Shown here piece after piece: positions 17,164 through 25,863 of a DNA stretch of 47,667 nt. Under the pieces are notes generated by a model, which was not told where the DNA came from, searched no databases, and saw only the letters and a program-made list of their open reading frames with translations. Where the stretch lies: NCBI GenBank assembly GCA_021803215.1, contig JAJZLV010000125.1, forward strand, positions 1-47,667, given 5' to 3'. Source of the DNA: Actinomycetes bacterium. Lineage in GTDB: Bacteria > Actinomycetota > Acidimicrobiia > Acidimicrobiales > Bog-793. Each line of letters starts with the position of its first letter. The stretch's first letter is position 1. Made by a program: the position numbers and the translations under genes.

Positions 17164-17368
17164 CCGTCGCTCCGGGCCTCGAGCTCCTCCGAGCGCTCAT
17201 CGGATCGTTCCGGGTGGCCTCGGTAAGCCTCCCGGTCGCAACCTGCCATGGCCTCCCGCACGGCCTCGAGGAGCCTTGTCGAGCCGCCGCGGAGACGTTG
17301 ATCCCCAGCCGGCCAGCCGGTGGCGCGAGGTCCTCGCCGAGGCTGACGGTGCCGCGCCGAGACGCCAT
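17160..17368 (-). pseudogene. Eroded antitoxin gene paired with the mazF remnant
   Basis: An ATG at 17368 begins MASRRGTVSLGEDLAP, which looks like the DNA-binding start of a MazE/ribbon-helix-helix antitoxin (R-x-T-V-S-L-x-E-D-L). The same frame degenerates after about 30 residues. A shifted frame continues as LLEAVREAMAGCDREAYRG and HPERSDERSEELEARSDG, a typical acidic toxin-binding tail, and stops at 17160, overlapping the toxin remnant's GTG. One frameshift separates the halves. Confidence 0.5.
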
Positions 17369-17562
17369 GCTTTTGTGCGATCAGGATGCGCCTAGCGAAC
17401 GGCGGCGCGAAGGGCCCATCGGGCTAGGGACCCGGTCCTTTGAGGCGAGCCGCACCTCTTTGACAAGGCCGGCCGGGTCGCTCACCGGCTCGGCCCGAGG
17501 TCGAGCTCGAGAGCCGGGCAGGCTCGAGGCTGGCGGCCCGGGCTCGAGCTGGGCCCAGATGG

Positions 17563-17868
17563 TCAGCCCGGCAGCTCCCGGGCAGGCTGCTCGGGCTCCT
17601 CTGGCACTCCGAGGTCCCACTCCAAGATGATGTTCTCCCGCTCGGCGTCGCGCACGATCCGCTCCCGGTTGCGGCGGAACTGGGGGTCGTGCGGCGGGAG
17701 GAGGACGAGGCGGGCCAGCGCCCTCTCCCGGAAGGCCTCGATGACGGCCCGCTCGCCGAACTCGGACTCCACCTCCCAGTGGGGCGCCACGGGACCGAGG
17801 TAGACCAGGCGCACGTGTCCGCGGGGCGGCTCCTGGGCCTCTCCCTGGCTCGGCGGGGTCATCGTCAT
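17563..17868 (-). CDS. Conserved-looking small protein of unknown function
   Basis: A 101-residue protein starting MTMTPPSQGEAQ at ATG 17868, with a good Shine-Dalgarno sequence (AAAGGAGAGG) upstream; a second ATG two codons in is possible. The core (VRLVYLGPVAPHWEVESEFG, then FRERALARLVLLPPHDPQFR, then NRERIVRDAERENIILEWDL) looks like a compact alpha/beta fold with a basic helix. No known family is recognised, and there is no signal peptide or membrane segment. It is monocistronic and divergent from the whiB gene at 18039. Confidence 0.7.
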   Translation of the reverse strand: MTMTPPSQGEAQEPPRGHVRLVYLGPVAPHWEVESEFGERAVIEAFRERALARLVLLPPHDPQFRRNRERIVRDAERENIILEWDLGVPEEPEQPARELPG

Positions 17869-17989
17869 AAGCGGGCCTCTCCTTTTGCCGGCTCACCGCC
17901 TTGGATGAGCCTGCTCCACTCTAATCGGCCTCCCCGGAAGGCCCCTGGACGGAGTTAACCAAGAGTTCCCCCGATTCACAGCTTCTTCT

Positions 17990-18023
17990 CAACTGATGCG
18001 CACGCTCCCGCCAGTTGATGCGC
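17990..18023 (+). promoter_or_regulatory. Repeated motif upstream of whiB (possible operator)
   Basis: The octamer TGATGCGC occurs twice, at 17994-18001 and 18016-18023, 22 bases apart (about two helical turns). CAACTG (17990) and CAGTTG (18012) also form an inverted pair. The site lies 15-50 bases before the whiB start, where a regulator could control it. No promoter hexamers are clear, so the function is a guess. Confidence 0.3.
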
Positions 18024-18038
18024 TAAGACTGTCTTCCG

Positions 18039-18284
18039 ATGGACACTTCGTGGATGGCTCGGGGGAACTGCCGGGAGCAGCCTCCTGACCTCTTCTTCCC
18101 GAGCGACGGCGTCGGCGTCGAGATAGCCCGCCGGGTCTGCGCCGACTGTCCCGTCAAGGTGCCCTGCCTCGAGTACGCCATGGAGAACCACATCGACCAC
18201 GGCGTCTGGGGCGGAACCTCCGAGCGCGAGCGCAGGCGGATCGCCCGGCGCCGGAGGCTGGCGGCACTCAAGACGGTCGACTAG
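18039..18284 (+). CDS. WhiB-family iron-sulfur transcription regulator
   Basis: This 81-residue protein has the four [4Fe-4S] cysteines of WhiB proteins: Cys11, Cys34, Cys37 and Cys43 (NC, then VCADCPVKVPC). They are followed by the turn GVWGGTSERERRR (55-67) and a basic tail RRRRLAAL. WhiB-like proteins are actinobacterial redox- or NO-sensitive regulators that often bind sigma factor region 4. No Shine-Dalgarno sequence is evident before ATG 18039. It precedes the formiminotransferase gene, with a second whiB convergent beyond it. The subfamily cannot be fixed by eye. Confidence 0.95.
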   Translation: MDTSWMARGNCREQPPDLFFPSDGVGVEIARRVCADCPVKVPCLEYAMENHIDHGVWGGTSERERRRIARRRRLAALKTVD

Positions 18285-18348
18285 GCCCGACCTGACGGCT
18301 ACCCCGCCCGGCCAGGGAGAGAACCTGCCAGAGGGCGCCCTCGAGGCC

Positions 18349-19152
18349 GTGATCAACGTCTCGGAGGGAAGGGACCCGGCCCGCATCTCGGCCATCGCCG
18401 AGGCGGCCGGCTCGAGCCTGGTCGATCTCCACAGCGACCCCTACCACCATCGGAGCGTCTACACCCTGGCCGGCCAGCCCGACGAGGTCGAGGAGAAGGC
18501 CCTCTCCCTCTCCTTGCGGGCCGTCGAGCTCCTCGACTTGCGGAGCCACCAGGGCGTCCACCCCCGCCTCGGGGTGGTCGACGTCGTGCCCTTCGTGCCG
18601 CTCGGCTCCCCACCGCCCGGCGAGGAGCGCTTCGCCCGGGCGAGCGAGGCGAGGGCCCGCTTCGCCGGGGCGATGGCCAAGGCCGGCGTGCCCTGCTTCC
18701 TCTACGGGAGCGAGCGCTCCCTCCCCGAGGTGAGAAGGCGGGCCTTCGTCGACCTGTTGCCCGATGTCGGCCCGTCAGAGCCGCACCCGACCGCCGGGGC
18801 CTGCTGTGTCGGGGTGAGGGACTTCCTCGTCGCCTACAACCTCGTCATAAAGGGCCCGCCTGAGCTGGCGAGAGAGATCGCCCGGCGGATCCGCCGGCCG
18901 GAGCTGCGGGCCCTCGGCTTCGACCTCGGAGGAGAGAGCCAGGTCTCCTGCAACCTCCTGTCGCCCGAGACCCTCGGCCCCGGCGAGCTCTTCGACGAGG
19001 TCTCCGAGCTGGCCCCGGTCGTGAGGACCGAGCTCGTCGGGCTGGTTCCCCGCTCCGTCCTGGAACGGGTCGCCCCAAAGCGCTGGGGGGCCCTCGACCT
19101 CTCGGTGGGAAAGACGATCGAAAGGGCCCTCGAGGCAAAGAAGGGCTCTTAG
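18349..19152 (+). CDS. Glutamate formiminotransferase (FtcD N-domain type)
   Basis: The 267 residues cover the formiminotransferase N- and C-subdomains: INVSEGRDPARI (2-13), DPYHHRSVYTLAG (30-42), HQGVHPRLGVVDVVPFVPLG (67-86), PCFLYG, PTAGACCVGVRDFLVAYN and GFDLGGESQVSCNL. The enzyme transfers a formimino or formyl group between glutamate and tetrahydrofolate. There is no cyclodeaminase domain, as in many bacterial forms. GTG 18349 is the annotated start, but the reading is open upstream (LPEGALEAV) and a CTG at 18325 after AGGGAGA could be used. The 3' end overlaps the convergent whiB by four bases. No other histidine-degradation gene is present. Confidence 0.87.
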   Translation: MINVSEGRDPARISAIAEAAGSSLVDLHSDPYHHRSVYTLAGQPDEVEEKALSLSLRAVELLDLRSHQGVHPRLGVVDVVPFVPLGSPPPGEERFARASEARARFAGAMAKAGVPCFLYGSERSLPEVRRRAFVDLLPDVGPSEPHPTAGACCVGVRDFLVAYNLVIKGPPELAREIARRIRRPELRALGFDLGGESQVSCNLLSPETLGPGELFDEVSELAPVVRTELVGLVPRSVLERVAPKRWGALDLSVGKTIERALEAKKGS

Positions 19153-19427
19153 GCCGAGACCTCGTCGTGATGGGCCAGCACGCGGGCCCGGCGCACCCGG
19201 CGCCGCTCCCGCTCGCTCATGCCGCCCCAGATGCCGAACTTCTCGCCGTGGGCGATGGCGTACTCGAGGCACTCCTGTTGCACGACGCAGCCACGGCAGA
19301 CGGCCTTGGCCTCACGGGTCGAGGCTCCCCTCTCGGGGAAGAAGAGCTCGGGGTCGACTCCCATGCAGTTCGCCCGGGACTGCCATGACTTGTCGAGACC
19401 TTCTGTGAACAACGAGGTGAGTGCCAC
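19149..19427 (-). CDS. Second WhiB-family regulator
   Basis: This 92-residue protein has Cys21, Cys44, Cys47 and Cys53 in the WhiB spacing (NCMGVDPELFFPERG, VCRGCVVQQEC), then FGIWGGMSERERRRVRR (65-81). NCMGVDPELFFPERG is typical of the WhiB2/WhmD-like branch that controls septation genes in actinobacteria; that assignment is tentative. The start is GTG 19427 with a strong GGGGAGG site six bases away. A near-perfect palindrome lies 30-43 bases upstream. It is divergent from nothing close and ends in the formiminotransferase gene. Confidence 0.94.
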   Translation of the reverse strand: MALTSLFTEGLDKSWQSRANCMGVDPELFFPERGASTREAKAVCRGCVVQQECLEYAIAHGEKFGIWGGMSERERRRVRRARVLAHHDEVSA

Positions 19428-19456
19428 CAGATCCTCCCCTTCGGTGGACTGTCAAA

Positions 19457-19470
19457 CGTGTAACTACACG
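19457..19470 (-). promoter_or_regulatory. Palindrome upstream of second whiB
   Basis: CGTGTA-AC-TACACG is a 6-bp inverted repeat with a two-base centre, placed about 30 bases before the GTG start. The adjoining CTTGTAGT repeats part of the arm. It is positioned like an operator of the whiB promoter; no protein can be assigned. Confidence 0.4.
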
Positions 19471-19529
19471 CTTGTAGTCATCATCTACCCAATCGCGGGC
19501 GATCGCAAGGGGGGATCTGGTGGGCTTGC

Positions 19530-21611
19530 TCAGGCGAGGCGGCGCGCCCGGCCGGCCGGGCGCCCGCCCGGTGGCGCCCCGAGCGACCTCCGGTTCTCGA
19601 TGAAGTCGACCAGCAGGTAGTCGCCCAGGTTCTCCGGCGTCGTGAAGAAGGCTCTCCCCTTGTTGAGCTGGGTGATCTTCTCGATGAACTCCCGCAGGTG
19701 CCCGGTGGCGTCGAGGGCGAAGGTGTTGAGGCGGATGCTCTCTCGCGTGAGGCGCAGCACCTCCGCCAAGGTGGCGTCGACCGTGGCCCTGACCGGCGGG
19801 TAGTTGAAGAAGACCTCGCCGTCCTCCATCAGGTGGGCCGTCGGCTCGCCGTCGGTGATCATGATGATCTGCTTGGAGCCCGGCTCGCGGGCGAGGAGCC
19901 GCCTCGCGATCATGAAGGCGTGCTGCATGTTCGTCCCGTAGACGAAGTCCCACGAGACCTCGGGCAGCTCGGCCGCTCTTATCTCCCGGGCCGTCTCGGA
20001 GAAGCCGACGATGCCGAGGTAGTCGCGGGGGAACTGGCTCGAGATGAGCGAGTGCAGCGCCATCGCCACCTTCTTGGCGGCGAGGAAGTTGTCCCGCATC
20101 GGCATCGAGAGGGAGAGGTCGAGCATCAGCACGCTGGCACAGCGCGTCAGGTGCTCGGTCTGCTCGACCTCGAAGTCGTCCGGGCGCAGGCGGACCGGGA
20201 AGCTCACGGCCGCCCGGGCGGCGGCACCGCCGGAGCGCTCGACCCGCTCGGCCTCCCGTCCGATGGCGTTGCGCACGGTCCGCTCGATGTGGAGGTTGAA
20301 CGGGTCGCCCAGCTCGTAGGGCTTGGTCCACTCGGCCCGCTCATGCCCAGAGCCGGTCGCCACCAGCTCGTGGCCGCCCAGGCGGTCCTTCGCGAGGCGG
20401 GAGAAGAGCTCTTTGAGCGCCCGCTGGCCGATCTTCCTCAGCCCTGCCGGGGTGAGCTCGAGCCGGCCCTCTCTCGTCTCGACCAGCCCGGACTCCTCGA
20501 GCCGCCGGGCCAGGCGGGCCAGCTGGTCGAGCGAGTCGGCCGCCTGCTCGCCGAGCAGCTGGCGGGCCCGGTCGAGGTCGACCTCGGCGAGGGCGCCCGG
20601 CTGCGGCGCGCCCGAGAGGAGCTGCTCCAGCTGGTCGAGCTCGGCCAGCTCCTGGAAGACGTCGGAGGCCTCCGAGAGCCCGATCGCCTGGCCGCCCGAG
20701 AACTCGACCCGCCTCTCCCAGGCTGCGTCGGGGAAGAGCGATCGGAGGTTCGCCCCGAGCCGATTCACCTGCCAGGAGAGGTCCAGGTCGCCCAGCAGCT
20801 CGTCCATCAGCTGGCTGAGCTGGCTCCGCTGGCCGGGGCTCATCGAGGCGAGCATGGCCGAGGTGGCCGCCATCCGCTCCGCCAGCTGCTCCAACAGCTC
20901 GTCGAGGCTCTTCGGGTTGCCGGGGAAGAGCTCGCCGAACTCCGACATGAACTGCTCGAAGCTCGGGTCGAGCTCCTGGCCGGCCTGTCGCTGCTCGATC
21001 ATCTTGTTGAGGGCGTCGAGCGCCTGGCGGAGCCGCTCTTTTTGCTCCTCTCCCATCCCGGCCAGGGAAGTGGCCGTCTGGTCGAGGTAGCTCTGGACGA
21101 CCTCCTGGCGGAGCCGCGCGAGCAGCTCCTCGAAGCGCTCCCTCGCCTCCGGCGAGGTGAACTCGTAGCCCGAGAGAGCCCTCAGCCTGCCGGCCAGGTC
21201 ATCTGGGAGCAGGCCGAGCTCCATCTCCTTGTCGGAGACGACCTCTCGGGTGACCTCCTGCCGCCGCTCGTCGCCCGAGGCCTCGGCCTCTCCGAGCAGC
21301 TGGCTCAAGGCCTCCTTCTCGCTGGCGACGATCTCGTCGAGCTGGCGGGCGATCTCGGAGAACCCGCCCCCCAGGTCGTAGCGCTCCTGGGCCTCCCGCC
21401 GGCGCTGGCGGAGCCGCTCGAGCAGCTCCCGCAGACCGGCGACCTCCCGACCCTTGCGGTCCTTGAAGCCGCTTTGCATCATCTGGCGCAGAGCGGCGTT
21501 GACGTCACCGTGGTAGATGAGCTCGTCGTTGATCTCGTCGAAGATGGCATCGGCGTCGAGGTCGAAGCCGGCCTGGCTCCCGTCCCAGCGCGAGTAGTGG
21601 AAGCCCCTCAC
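19530..21611 (-). CDS. VWA-domain protein paired with a MoxR-type ATPase
   Basis: A 693-residue protein. The N-terminal two thirds are Glu/Leu-rich helices (for example MMQSGFKDRKGREVAGLREL, LLERLRQRRREAQERYDLGG). The C-terminal ~200 residues form a von Willebrand A domain: LMLDLSLSMPMRDNF holds the metal-ion site DxSxS, followed by YGTNMQHAF (MIDAS Thr) and IIMITDGEPT (MIDAS Asp). MoxR/VWA pairs act as metal-insertion or protein-remodelling chaperones. The start is GTG 21611, overlapping the MoxR stop as GTGA; upstream in-frame sequence is only shadow of the MoxR gene. No enzyme operon adjoins to show the client. Confidence 0.87.
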   Translation of the reverse strand: MRGFHYSRWDGSQAGFDLDADAIFDEINDELIYHGDVNAALRQMMQSGFKDRKGREVAGLRELLERLRQRRREAQERYDLGGGFSEIARQLDEIVASEKEALSQLLGEAEASGDERRQEVTREVVSDKEMELGLLPDDLAGRLRALSGYEFTSPEARERFEELLARLRQEVVQSYLDQTATSLAGMGEEQKERLRQALDALNKMIEQRQAGQELDPSFEQFMSEFGELFPGNPKSLDELLEQLAERMAATSAMLASMSPGQRSQLSQLMDELLGDLDLSWQVNRLGANLRSLFPDAAWERRVEFSGGQAIGLSEASDVFQELAELDQLEQLLSGAPQPGALAEVDLDRARQLLGEQAADSLDQLARLARRLEESGLVETREGRLELTPAGLRKIGQRALKELFSRLAKDRLGGHELVATGSGHERAEWTKPYELGDPFNLHIERTVRNAIGREAERVERSGGAAARAAVSFPVRLRPDDFEVEQTEHLTRCASVLMLDLSLSMPMRDNFLAAKKVAMALHSLISSQFPRDYLGIVGFSETAREIRAAELPEVSWDFVYGTNMQHAFMIARRLLAREPGSKQIIMITDGEPTAHLMEDGEVFFNYPPVRATVDATLAEVLRLTRESIRLNTFALDATGHLREFIEKITQLNKGRAFFTTPENLGDYLLVDFIENRRSLGAPPGGRPAGRARRLA

Positions 21612-23071
21612 GACCTGGTCCGGTAGGTGGCCCGCGGCCCGGCGGCCTCCTTGTTGAGCCGCTTGGAGAGGTGGAGGCCCTCGAGGACGAGCTCGACGGC
21701 GCTCGCCACCATGCCCGGGCTCTCGGAGCCGGCCAGCGCCCTCACGGGCTGGCGAAGAGCCGGGACGGCCTCCAGCACGGCGAGGTAGTCGGCCGAGGAG
21801 AGGTCCGGGCCGGCGTGCACGACCCGGCCGTCCTCGAAGGCGCCCACCACCTGGCCGAGCTGGTCGGTCGGGCAGTCCTCCCGGAAGGTCTGCAGGACGG
21901 CCGCCCGCACGAGGCGGTCGACGATCTCCTCGTCCTCCCCCTCCTCGAGCGACTCGATCTCGAGCTTGCCGAGGGTGGAGGAGAGGAGCGACTCGAGGTC
22001 GCTCACCCGGGGGACCGCCTCCGCCTCCTTGTGGCGGACGGCCCGGCGCACGGCGGCGGCCGTCAGGGTCTCGTAGTTGGCGACGGAGAGGCGCACCGAG
22101 ACCCCAGAGTGCTGGCTCACCCGGGGGGAGCGCCGGGCGAGCTGGCTCAGGCGGGCGACCACCTCGGCCATGAAGGCCGGCATCTCGACTCGCACCCCGA
22201 CGTCGTCGAGCGGCTCTGCCTCCTGGGAGATGATGGCGAGCTCGGTCTCGACGTCGAGCGGGTAGTGGGTGCGCACCCTCGTCCCGAAGCGGTCCTTGAG
22301 CGGGGTGATGATGCGGCCCCGGTTGGTGTAGTCCTCCGGGTTGGCCGAGGCGACCAGCACGACGTCGAGCGGTAGGCGCACCTTGTGGCCCCGGATCTGG
22401 ACGTCGCGCTCCTCGAGCACGTCGAGCAGGCCGACCTGGATCCGCTCGGCCAGGTCCGGCAGCTCGTTGATGGCGAAGATGCCCCGGTTGGTGCGGGGCA
22501 CGAGGCCGTAGTGGATCGTGAGCTCGTCGGAGAGGTAGCGACCCTCGGCCACCTTGATCGGGTCGACCTCTCCGATCACATCGGCGATCGAGGTGTCGGG
22601 CGTAGCGAGCTTCTCGCCGTAGCGCTGGCTGCGGTGCACCCAGGTGAGAGGGGTCTCCTCCCCCTTCTCGGCGAGAAGGTCGCGGGCGTGCCGGCTGACG
22701 GGCGCATAGGGGTCGTCGTTTATCTCCGAGCCGGCGACGGCCGGCACCCACTCGTCGAGCAACCCGACGAGGGAGCGGATGATGCGGCTCTTCGCCTGGC
22801 CCCGCTCGCCGAGGAAGATGATGTCGTGGCCGGCGATGATCGCCTGCTCGATGGCCGGCAGCACGGTCTCGTCGTAGCCGAGCACCCCCTCCACGACCGG
22901 GCGGCCCTCGGCGAGGCGGGCGAGGAGGTTCTTTCGCAGCTCCTTTTTGACAGGAAGCGATCGCCAGCCGGAGGCTCTCAGCTCGCCGAGGGTGCGCGCC
23001 GCAGGGGCCGGCGAGGTCGGCCTTGGGCCGGGAGGAGTGTTCGGCTCGAGATGGTCCGCGGTGTTGCTCAC
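21608..23071 (-). CDS. MoxR/Mg-chelatase-type AAA+ ATPase
   Basis: A 487-residue AAA+ protein. Walker A is GERGQAKSR (about 88-96), Walker B is GIFAINELPDL (about 196-206), sensor 1 is VVLVASANPEDYTNRGRIIT, and the arginine finger region is PLKDRFGTRV. The insert and lid resemble Mg-chelatase ChlI/MoxR ATPases. It should power a remodelling reaction together with the VWA partner encoded immediately downstream (4-base overlap). The start is GTG 23071. The gene is divergent from sdhC, with about 90 bases between the starts. Confidence 0.9.
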   Translation of the reverse strand: MSNTADHLEPNTPPGPRPTSPAPAARTLGELRASGWRSLPVKKELRKNLLARLAEGRPVVEGVLGYDETVLPAIEQAIIAGHDIIFLGERGQAKSRIIRSLVGLLDEWVPAVAGSEINDDPYAPVSRHARDLLAEKGEETPLTWVHRSQRYGEKLATPDTSIADVIGEVDPIKVAEGRYLSDELTIHYGLVPRTNRGIFAINELPDLAERIQVGLLDVLEERDVQIRGHKVRLPLDVVLVASANPEDYTNRGRIITPLKDRFGTRVRTHYPLDVETELAIISQEAEPLDDVGVRVEMPAFMAEVVARLSQLARRSPRVSQHSGVSVRLSVANYETLTAAAVRRAVRHKEAEAVPRVSDLESLLSSTLGKLEIESLEEGEDEEIVDRLVRAAVLQTFREDCPTDQLGQVVGAFEDGRVVHAGPDLSSADYLAVLEAVPALRQPVRALAGSESPGMVASAVELVLEGLHLSKRLNKEAAGPRATYRTRS

Positions 23072-23164
23072 GGTTCGAGCCTACGATCCGCAACCGGCGG
23101 CTGGTTCGCCCGCCGGCGGGCCGAGGTGGAATGATCGAGGCGTTTTCCGAGACGGAGGTGTGCG

Positions 23165-24019
23165 TTGAGCGTCGTTGAAGGGACTGCGAGGCCCGCGCCG
23201 ATCCCGGTCGAGATCGGGCGGGCGCGAGGCGGGCCACCCCGATCGAAGGTCCTCCGACGAGACCTCTGGTGGCTGCAGCCGCTCGCCATCGCCCTCGGCC
23301 TGGCGGCCTTCGTCGGCTACGGCGTCTGGACGGCCTTCCGGGGCGACTACTACTTCGCCGGCGCCCATGCCCACTACCTCTCGCCCTTCTACTCCCCCTG
23401 TTTCGTGCGAAGCTGCCCGACCGACGTCGTCTGGGGCCCGGCCGGCTCGATCGGCTCGGTCTCGCCGGCCCTTTTGGTCCTCATCTTCCCGATGGGCTTC
23501 CGGGTCACCTGCTACTACTACCGGAAGACCTACTACCGCTCCTTCTGGGCCTCTCCCCCGGCCTGCGCGGTGGCCGACGCCGGCTCGACCAAGCCGGGCG
23601 GTGCCCGCTCCCGCTACAGCGGTGAGACCCGCTTCCCGCTCATCCTGCAGAACATCCACCGCTACTTCTGGTACGTGGCGGTGCTCTTCGCCGGCATCTT
23701 GACCTGGGACGCCATCGACGCCTTCCGCTTCGGGCCGAACGGCTGGGGCCTCGGCCTCGGCACGATCTTTTTCGTCGTGAACGCCGGGCTTATCTGGGCC
23801 TACACCCTCGGCTGCCATGCCTGCCGGCACCTTTGCGGCGGCGGGCTGAAGAGGTTCTCGCAGGCTCCGGTCCGCTTCGCCATCTGGCGCAAGGTCGTGA
23901 GCCCGCTCAACGCCCACCACCAGCTCTTTGCCTGGCTCTCGCTCTTTTGGATCGCCTGGACCGACTTCTACGTCTACCTGGTCTCCTCCGGCGCCATCCA
24001 CGACCCGAGGCTGTTCTGA
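23165..24019 (+). CDS. sdhC: Succinate dehydrogenase membrane anchor subunit (Sdh1-type)
   Basis: This 284-residue membrane protein has about five helices (LWWLQPLAIALGLAAFVGYG, ALLVLIFPMGF, YFWYVAVLFAGILTW, IFFVVNAGLIWAYTLG, LFAWLSLFWIAWTDFYVYLV). It also has several membrane-edge histidines (IHRYFWY, CHACRHLC, NAHHQLF) that could bind haem. Its size and position before the flavoprotein and iron-sulfur genes match the actinobacterial Sdh1 complex (as in mycobacterial Rv0249c-Rv0247c), in which a single long polypeptide anchors the enzyme and passes electrons to menaquinone. The start is TTG 23165 with a clear GGAGG six bases upstream. Its stop overlaps the sdhA ATG (TGATG). Confidence 0.85.
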   Translation: MSVVEGTARPAPIPVEIGRARGGPPRSKVLRRDLWWLQPLAIALGLAAFVGYGVWTAFRGDYYFAGAHAHYLSPFYSPCFVRSCPTDVVWGPAGSIGSVSPALLVLIFPMGFRVTCYYYRKTYYRSFWASPPACAVADAGSTKPGGARSRYSGETRFPLILQNIHRYFWYVAVLFAGILTWDAIDAFRFGPNGWGLGLGTIFFVVNAGLIWAYTLGCHACRHLCGGGLKRFSQAPVRFAIWRKVVSPLNAHHQLFAWLSLFWIAWTDFYVYLVSSGAIHDPRLF

Positions 24020-25863
24020 TGGCGAGCGTCGACTACGAGCGCCATGACTACGACGTGCTCGTCATCGGGGCCGGCGGGGCGGGGATGCGGGCCGCCATCG
24101 AGTCGCTCGAGCAGGGCTGCCGGACCGCCCTTGTCTGCAAGTCGCTCTTCGGGAAGGCCCACACCGTGATGGCCGAGGGCGGGATGGCGGCCGCCCTCGG
24201 CAACGTCTGGCCGGAGGACAACTGGCAGGTCCACTTCCGCGACACCATGCGGGGCGGCAAGATGCTCAACAACTGGCGCATGGCCCAGCTCCATGCCCAG
24301 GAGGCCCCCGACCGGGTCCTCGAGCTCGAGGCCTGGGGGGCCCTGTTCGACCGCACCCCTGACGGCCGCATCCTGCAGCGGGACTTCGGCGGGCACCGCT
24401 ACGCCCGCCTCGCCCATGTCGGCGACCGGACCGGCCTCGAGCTGATCCGCACCACCCAGCAGCGGGCCGTCGGCCTCGGCATCGACGTCTACATGGAGCT
24501 GAAGATCGTCCGGCTGCTCAAGAACGACTCGGGCGAGGTGATCGGGGCGGTCGGCTTCTACCGGGATAAGGGCAACTTCGTCGTCTTCTCGGCCAAGTCG
24601 ATCGTGCTCGCCACCGGCGGGGTCGGCAAGAGCTGGAAGTTCACCTCGAACTCCTGGGAGTCGACCGGCGACGGGCACGCCCTGGCACTTTGGGCCGGGG
24701 CCGACGCCATCGAGATGGAGTGCGTCCAGTTCCACCCGACCGGCATGATCTGGCCCACCTCGGCCCGGGGCCTCCTCGTGACAGAGGGGGTCAGGGGAGA
24801 CGGCGGCGTCCTCAAGAACTCAGAGGGCGAGCGGTTCATGTTCAACTACATCTCGCCCTATTTCAAAGACGAGACGGCCGAGACGATCGAAGAGGGCGAC
24901 AAGTGGTACGAGGACAAGGTCAACTACCGCCGTCCGCCTGAGCTCCTCCCCCGCGACGAGGTGGCGAGAGCCATCAACTCAGAGGTGAAGGCCGGCCGGG
25001 GCAGCCCGCACGGCGGCGTCTTTTTGGACATCGCCTCGCGGCGCTCGCCCGAGTACATAAAAAGGCGCCTCCCCTCGATGTACCACCAGTTCAAGCAGCT
25101 GGCCGACGTCGACATCACGGCCGTCCCGATGGAGATCGGCCCGACCTGCCACTACATCATGGGCGGGATCAGGGTCGACGCCGACACCGAGGAGACCGCC
25201 GTGGCCGGCCTCTTCGCGGCCGGCGAGGTGGCCGGCGGCATGCACGGGGCCAACCGCCTCGGGGGCAACTCCCTCTCGGACCTCCTCGTCTTCGGACGAC
25301 GAGCCGGCCTGGCGGCCGCCGAGCGGGCCAAGGCCAGCTCGGTCGAGACCACCCTCAGCGAGGCCCAGATAAAAGAGGTCATCGACCATGCCACCTCGTT
25401 CTTCGCCAACGAAGGGGGCGAGAACCCCTACGACCTCCACCACGAGCTGCAAGAGACCATGCAGAACCTCGTCGGCATCATCCGGACCGAGTCCGAGCTC
25501 ATCGAGGCGAAGGAGAAGCTCGCAGAGCTCGGCGAGCGGGCGAAGAAGGTCACCGCCACCGGCGGCCGCGAGTTCAACCCCGGCTGGCACCTCGCCCTCG
25601 ACCTCGAGTCGATGCTGGCGGTCGCCAACTGCACGACCCTCTCGGCCATCGAGCGGAAAGAGAGCCGGGGCGGCCACACCCGGGACGACTACCCCAAGGC
25701 CGACCCGGAGCTCGAGAAGGTCAACATGGTGAGCCGCTACCGGGAGGGCAACTACAGCGTCACCCCCGAGCCGAAGCCCGAGATGCCACCCGAGCTGATG
25801 GCCCTCATAGAGCTGAGCGAGGGCGAGGGTAAAAGCGCCCCCGCCAAGGAGGAGAGCAAGTGA
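24019..25863 (+). CDS. sdhA: Succinate dehydrogenase flavoprotein subunit
   Basis: The 614 residues include the Rossmann FAD site VLVIGAGGAGMRAAIESLEQ (12-31) and the covalent-FAD histidine in KAHTVMAEGGMAA (about 47-59). They also include the dicarboxylate-site segments HPTGM and RGDGGVLKNSEGERF, and the FAD/C-terminal site GEVAGGMHGANRLGGNSL. The enzyme oxidises succinate to fumarate in the TCA cycle on the cytoplasmic face. It is translationally coupled to sdhC upstream and sdhB downstream. Its size and the insert around ISPYFKDETAETIEEGDKWY fit the Sdh1 branch. The C-terminus ends in a short acidic/Lys tail. Confidence 0.97.
   Translation: MASVDYERHDYDVLVIGAGGAGMRAAIESLEQGCRTALVCKSLFGKAHTVMAEGGMAAALGNVWPEDNWQVHFRDTMRGGKMLNNWRMAQLHAQEAPDRVLELEAWGALFDRTPDGRILQRDFGGHRYARLAHVGDRTGLELIRTTQQRAVGLGIDVYMELKIVRLLKNDSGEVIGAVGFYRDKGNFVVFSAKSIVLATGGVGKSWKFTSNSWESTGDGHALALWAGADAIEMECVQFHPTGMIWPTSARGLLVTEGVRGDGGVLKNSEGERFMFNYISPYFKDETAETIEEGDKWYEDKVNYRRPPELLPRDEVARAINSEVKAGRGSPHGGVFLDIASRRSPEYIKRRLPSMYHQFKQLADVDITAVPMEIGPTCHYIMGGIRVDADTEETAVAGLFAAGEVAGGMHGANRLGGNSLSDLLVFGRRAGLAAAERAKASSVETTLSEAQIKEVIDHATSFFANEGGENPYDLHHELQETMQNLVGIIRTESELIEAKEKLAELGERAKKVTATGGREFNPGWHLALDLESMLAVANCTTLSAIERKESRGGHTRDDYPKADPELEKVNMVSRYREGNYSVTPEPKPEMPPELMALIELSEGEGKSAPAKEESK

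Noticed and set aside
17381..17896. 171-codon minus frame over the 101-residue hypothetical
   Set aside because: Arg/Gly/Pro shadow; the frame at 17563-17868 has a ribosome-binding site and balanced composition.
19698..21626. 642-codon frame on plus across the VWA gene
   Set aside because: Leu/Glu/Gly-rich antisense shadow with no domain; the VWA gene has an intact MIDAS motif.
21612..23237. Extended start for the VWA protein at 23237
   Set aside because: The added 542 residues are a frame shadow of the MoxR gene; GTG 21611 in a GTGA overlap is the natural start.
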